30,527 nucleotides of DNA from UBA668 sp038328705 (GTDB lineage: Bacteria > Actinomycetota > Acidimicrobiia > Acidimicrobiales > Ilumatobacteraceae), in NCBI GenBank assembly GCA_038328705.1, contig JBBQMG010000031.1:1-30527 (forward strand), given 5' to 3'. Below are positions 28,972 through 30,527 of the stretch, piece by piece; position 1 is the first letter of the stretch; every line of letters begins with the position of its first letter. Below the pieces are notes generated by a model. The model was not told where the DNA came from and searched no databases. It was given only the letters and a program-made list of their open reading frames with translations. Both the position numbers and the translations under genes were made by a program.

Positions 28972-29775
28972 TCACAAGGCGGTGCGAATGCTCCACAGCT
29001 CGGGGAACAGTTCCGTTGCCAGCATCGCCTGTAGGTAGCCGACACCCGACGTGCCGCCGGTGCCCTGCTTGAAGCCGATGATGCGCTGCACCGTGGTGAC
29101 GTGACGGAAGCGCCACAGGCGAAACGCATCTTCGAGATCAACCAGTTCCTCACCCAGCTGATAGAGGTCCCAGTTGGCCTTTGCGTTCCGATAGACCTGG
29201 AGCCACGCCGCCTCGACGCCGGGGTCGGTGGTGTACGGCTGAGTGACATCGCGGGCAAGGACATGGGCGGGCACATCGATGCCGCGCCGGGCCATCAGGC
29301 GCAGCGTCTCGTCGTAGAGCGACGGCACGTGGAGCGCCATCTCCACTTCATCGAAGCGATTCTGGCGATGGCGATGCGGCTCCAGCATCGACGCCTTCTT
29401 GTTGCCGCACGCGAACTCGATGCAGCGGTACTGCCAACTCTGAAATCCGCTGCTGCCACCGAGGTACGGCCGAATGGCGGTGTACTCCGGGGGTGTCATC
29501 GTGGCCAACACGTCCCAAGCGTGCACCAGCTGCTCCATGATCTTGCTGACCCGGCTGAGCATCTTGAACGCCGGCTGCAGGTCGTCGGCAGCGACGCTGG
29601 CAATGGCCGCACGCAGTTCGTGCAGCATCAGCTTCATCCACAGCTCGCTGGTCTGGTGCTGCACGATGAACAGCAACTCGTTGTGATCGGGCGAGAGTGG
29701 GAACTGCGCACCCAACACCTCGTCGAGATGCAGATAGTCCCCGTAGTCCATCCCCGGCTCGATTGCGTCGGCCAT
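28972..29775 (-). CDS. kynA: Tryptophan 2,3-dioxygenase
   Basis: A 267-aa haem dioxygenase that opens the indole ring of L-tryptophan to N-formylkynurenine, the first step of the kynurenine pathway. Visible landmarks are FIVQHQTSELW with distal His40, GSSGFQSWQYR, and the C-terminal RHVTTVQRIIGFKQGTGGTSGVGYL with the haem-ligating His225 and the substrate-binding GTGGTSG loop. Length is normal for bacterial TDO. Its ATG overlaps the TGA of the upstream hydrolase gene as ATGA, so the two are translated together. It ends 3 bp from the stop of the convergent oxidase gene, leaving no room for a terminator. Confidence 0.96.
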   Translation of the reverse strand: MADAIEPGMDYGDYLHLDEVLGAQFPLSPDHNELLFIVQHQTSELWMKLMLHELRAAIASVAADDLQPAFKMLSRVSKIMEQLVHAWDVLATMTPPEYTAIRPYLGGSSGFQSWQYRCIEFACGNKKASMLEPHRHRQNRFDEVEMALHVPSLYDETLRLMARRGIDVPAHVLARDVTQPYTTDPGVEAAWLQVYRNAKANWDLYQLGEELVDLEDAFRLWRFRHVTTVQRIIGFKQGTGGTSGVGYLQAMLATELFPELWSIRTAL

Positions 29776-30527
29776 CAGACCCTGCTCAGTGCTGAGCCGA
29801 CTGCTGTCGCGGCAAGTGCGTTGGCGGCGCGGCCGTCATCGAGAAAGTCGGCGAGAGAGAAGAAACCGTGGAACATGCCGCCAAAGCGAACATGGCTGGT
29901 CGGCACGCCGAGGTTGGCCAGCCGCTGTGCATAGGCGTCGCCCTCGTCGCGCAGCGGGTCGAACTCGGCTGTGATGACCAGGGCGGGGGGAGTGGCGGCC
30001 AGTACGTGGTCGGCAGCGAACAAAGGAGACACCCTCGGGTCGGTGGTCACGGTGTCGCCGAGGTAGTGGTCGATGAACCAGCCCATGCCCGCCTTGCTGA
30101 GGAAGTAACCGTCCGAGTTCTCGCCGTAGCTGGGCTGCGTACGAGTGCAGTCGGTGACCGGGTAGACGAGCAGTTGGTAGACCAGCGGCACCGGGCCCAA
30201 CTGAGCGACAACGGCAGCCAGGTTGGCCCCCGCCGAGTCGCCGCCAACCGCAACCCGGTCGGCGCGGCAGCCGAGCTCGGTGGCATGTTCGTGCACCCAA
30301 CGCGTCGCCGTCAGCGCATCCTCCAGCGCCGCCGGAAACGGGTGCTCGGGAGCCAGTCGATAGTCGACGCTGAGCACCGCATGGCTGCTGCCATTGGCCA
30401 GGGCGCGGCACACGTTGTCGTGGCTGTCGAGGTCGCCGACCACCCAACCGCCGCCATGGAAGTAGACGAGTAGGCCCAGGTCATCGCGGTCGTTGGGCCG
30501 ATAGAGGCGCGACGCAACACCGCCGGC
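29775..30527 (-). CDS. HSL-type alpha/beta hydrolase, candidate N-formylkynurenine formamidase (5' end beyond window)
   Basis: The last 250 residues of an alpha/beta hydrolase of the hormone-sensitive lipase group; the start lies outside the window. The oxyanion-hole motif HGGGWVVGDLD, the nucleophile elbow GGDSAGAN, the Asp in ITAEFDPLRDEG and the His in GMFHGFFSL give a complete triad. Generic annotation would be esterase/lipase. It overlaps the tryptophan dioxygenase gene by one base as ATGA and is upstream in the same operon. The next step of the pathway is hydrolysis of N-formylkynurenine, and the eukaryotic formamidase is an HSL-like hydrolase, so arylformamidase is a reasonable inferred role. 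It has none of the features of the metal-dependent KynB family. Confidence 0.85.
   Translation of the reverse strand, partial: AGGVASRLYRPNDRDDLGLLVYFHGGGWVVGDLDSHDNVCRALANGSSHAVLSVDYRLAPEHPFPAALEDALTATRWVHEHATELGCRADRVAVGGDSAGANLAAVVAQLGPVPLVYQLLVYPVTDCTRTQPSYGENSDGYFLSKAGMGWFIDHYLGDTVTTDPRVSPLFAADHVLAATPPALVITAEFDPLRDEGDAYAQRLANLGVPTSHVRFGGMFHGFFSLADFLDDGRAANALAATAVGSALSRV

Overview
The window reads as a GC-rich actinobacterial chromosome segment, most likely from an Acidimicrobiia-type (Ilumatobacter-like) lineage. The evidence is two WhiB-family Fe-S regulators, a SenX3-RegX3/pst phosphate cluster of actinobacterial type, and many genes whose start codon lies 6-8 nt after a TANNNT -10 hexamer, the layout of leaderless transcripts. 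The class-level assignment is inference. I see no rRNA, tRNA or CRISPR array.

Layout. 49-1595 (-): a class III nucleotidyl cyclase overlapping a degenerate GH1-like protein. 1640-1822: an intergenic stretch with a REP-like hairpin and a run of 14 G. 1823-3856 (+): a VWA/MIDAS protein whose conserved N-terminus is cut off by an in-frame TAG. 4023-4902: whiB (+), tatA (+), a shared terminator hairpin and a second whiB-like gene (-). 5180-5440: a small unknown gene. 5527-14292 (+): a phosphate block, ppk1 then pstS-pstC-pstA-pstB-phoU-senX3-regX3, with matching 11-nt direct-repeat PHO boxes before ppk1 and pstS. 14334-15653 (+): an MFS transporter followed by two more REP-like hairpins. 15813-16895 (-) and 16960-18813 (+): a divergent P1/DmpA-type peptidase and an S9 prolyl-oligopeptidase-type peptidase. 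18905-24501 (+): a family 5 peptide ABC importer (binding protein, two permeases, two ATPases). 24501-25644: an IS630-family insertion sequence placed exactly in the oppF stop codon. 25773-27761 (-) and 27787-28968 (+): a CocE/NonD hydrolase divergent from a monomeric sarcosine oxidase-type flavoenzyme, sharing a 25-bp promoter region. 28972-30527 (-): an HSL-type alpha/beta hydrolase (5' end outside the window) translationally coupled to tryptophan 2,3-dioxygenase.

How the parts work together. The left-centre is a complete Pho system: high-affinity phosphate import, PhoU signalling, a two-component pair and polyphosphate synthesis, probably under RegX3 through the PHO boxes. The right half looks like peptide and amino-acid use: a peptide importer, several peptidases or hydrolases, and the first one or two steps of tryptophan breakdown through kynurenine.

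The observations most worth a second look are the TAG inside the VWA gene, the dispersed REP-like hairpin family, the repeated leaderless-promoter layout including an overlapping divergent pair, the PHO boxes, the apparently soluble SenX3, the C-terminally anchored binding protein, and the IS630 insertion in a stop codon with a +1 frame change in its transposase.
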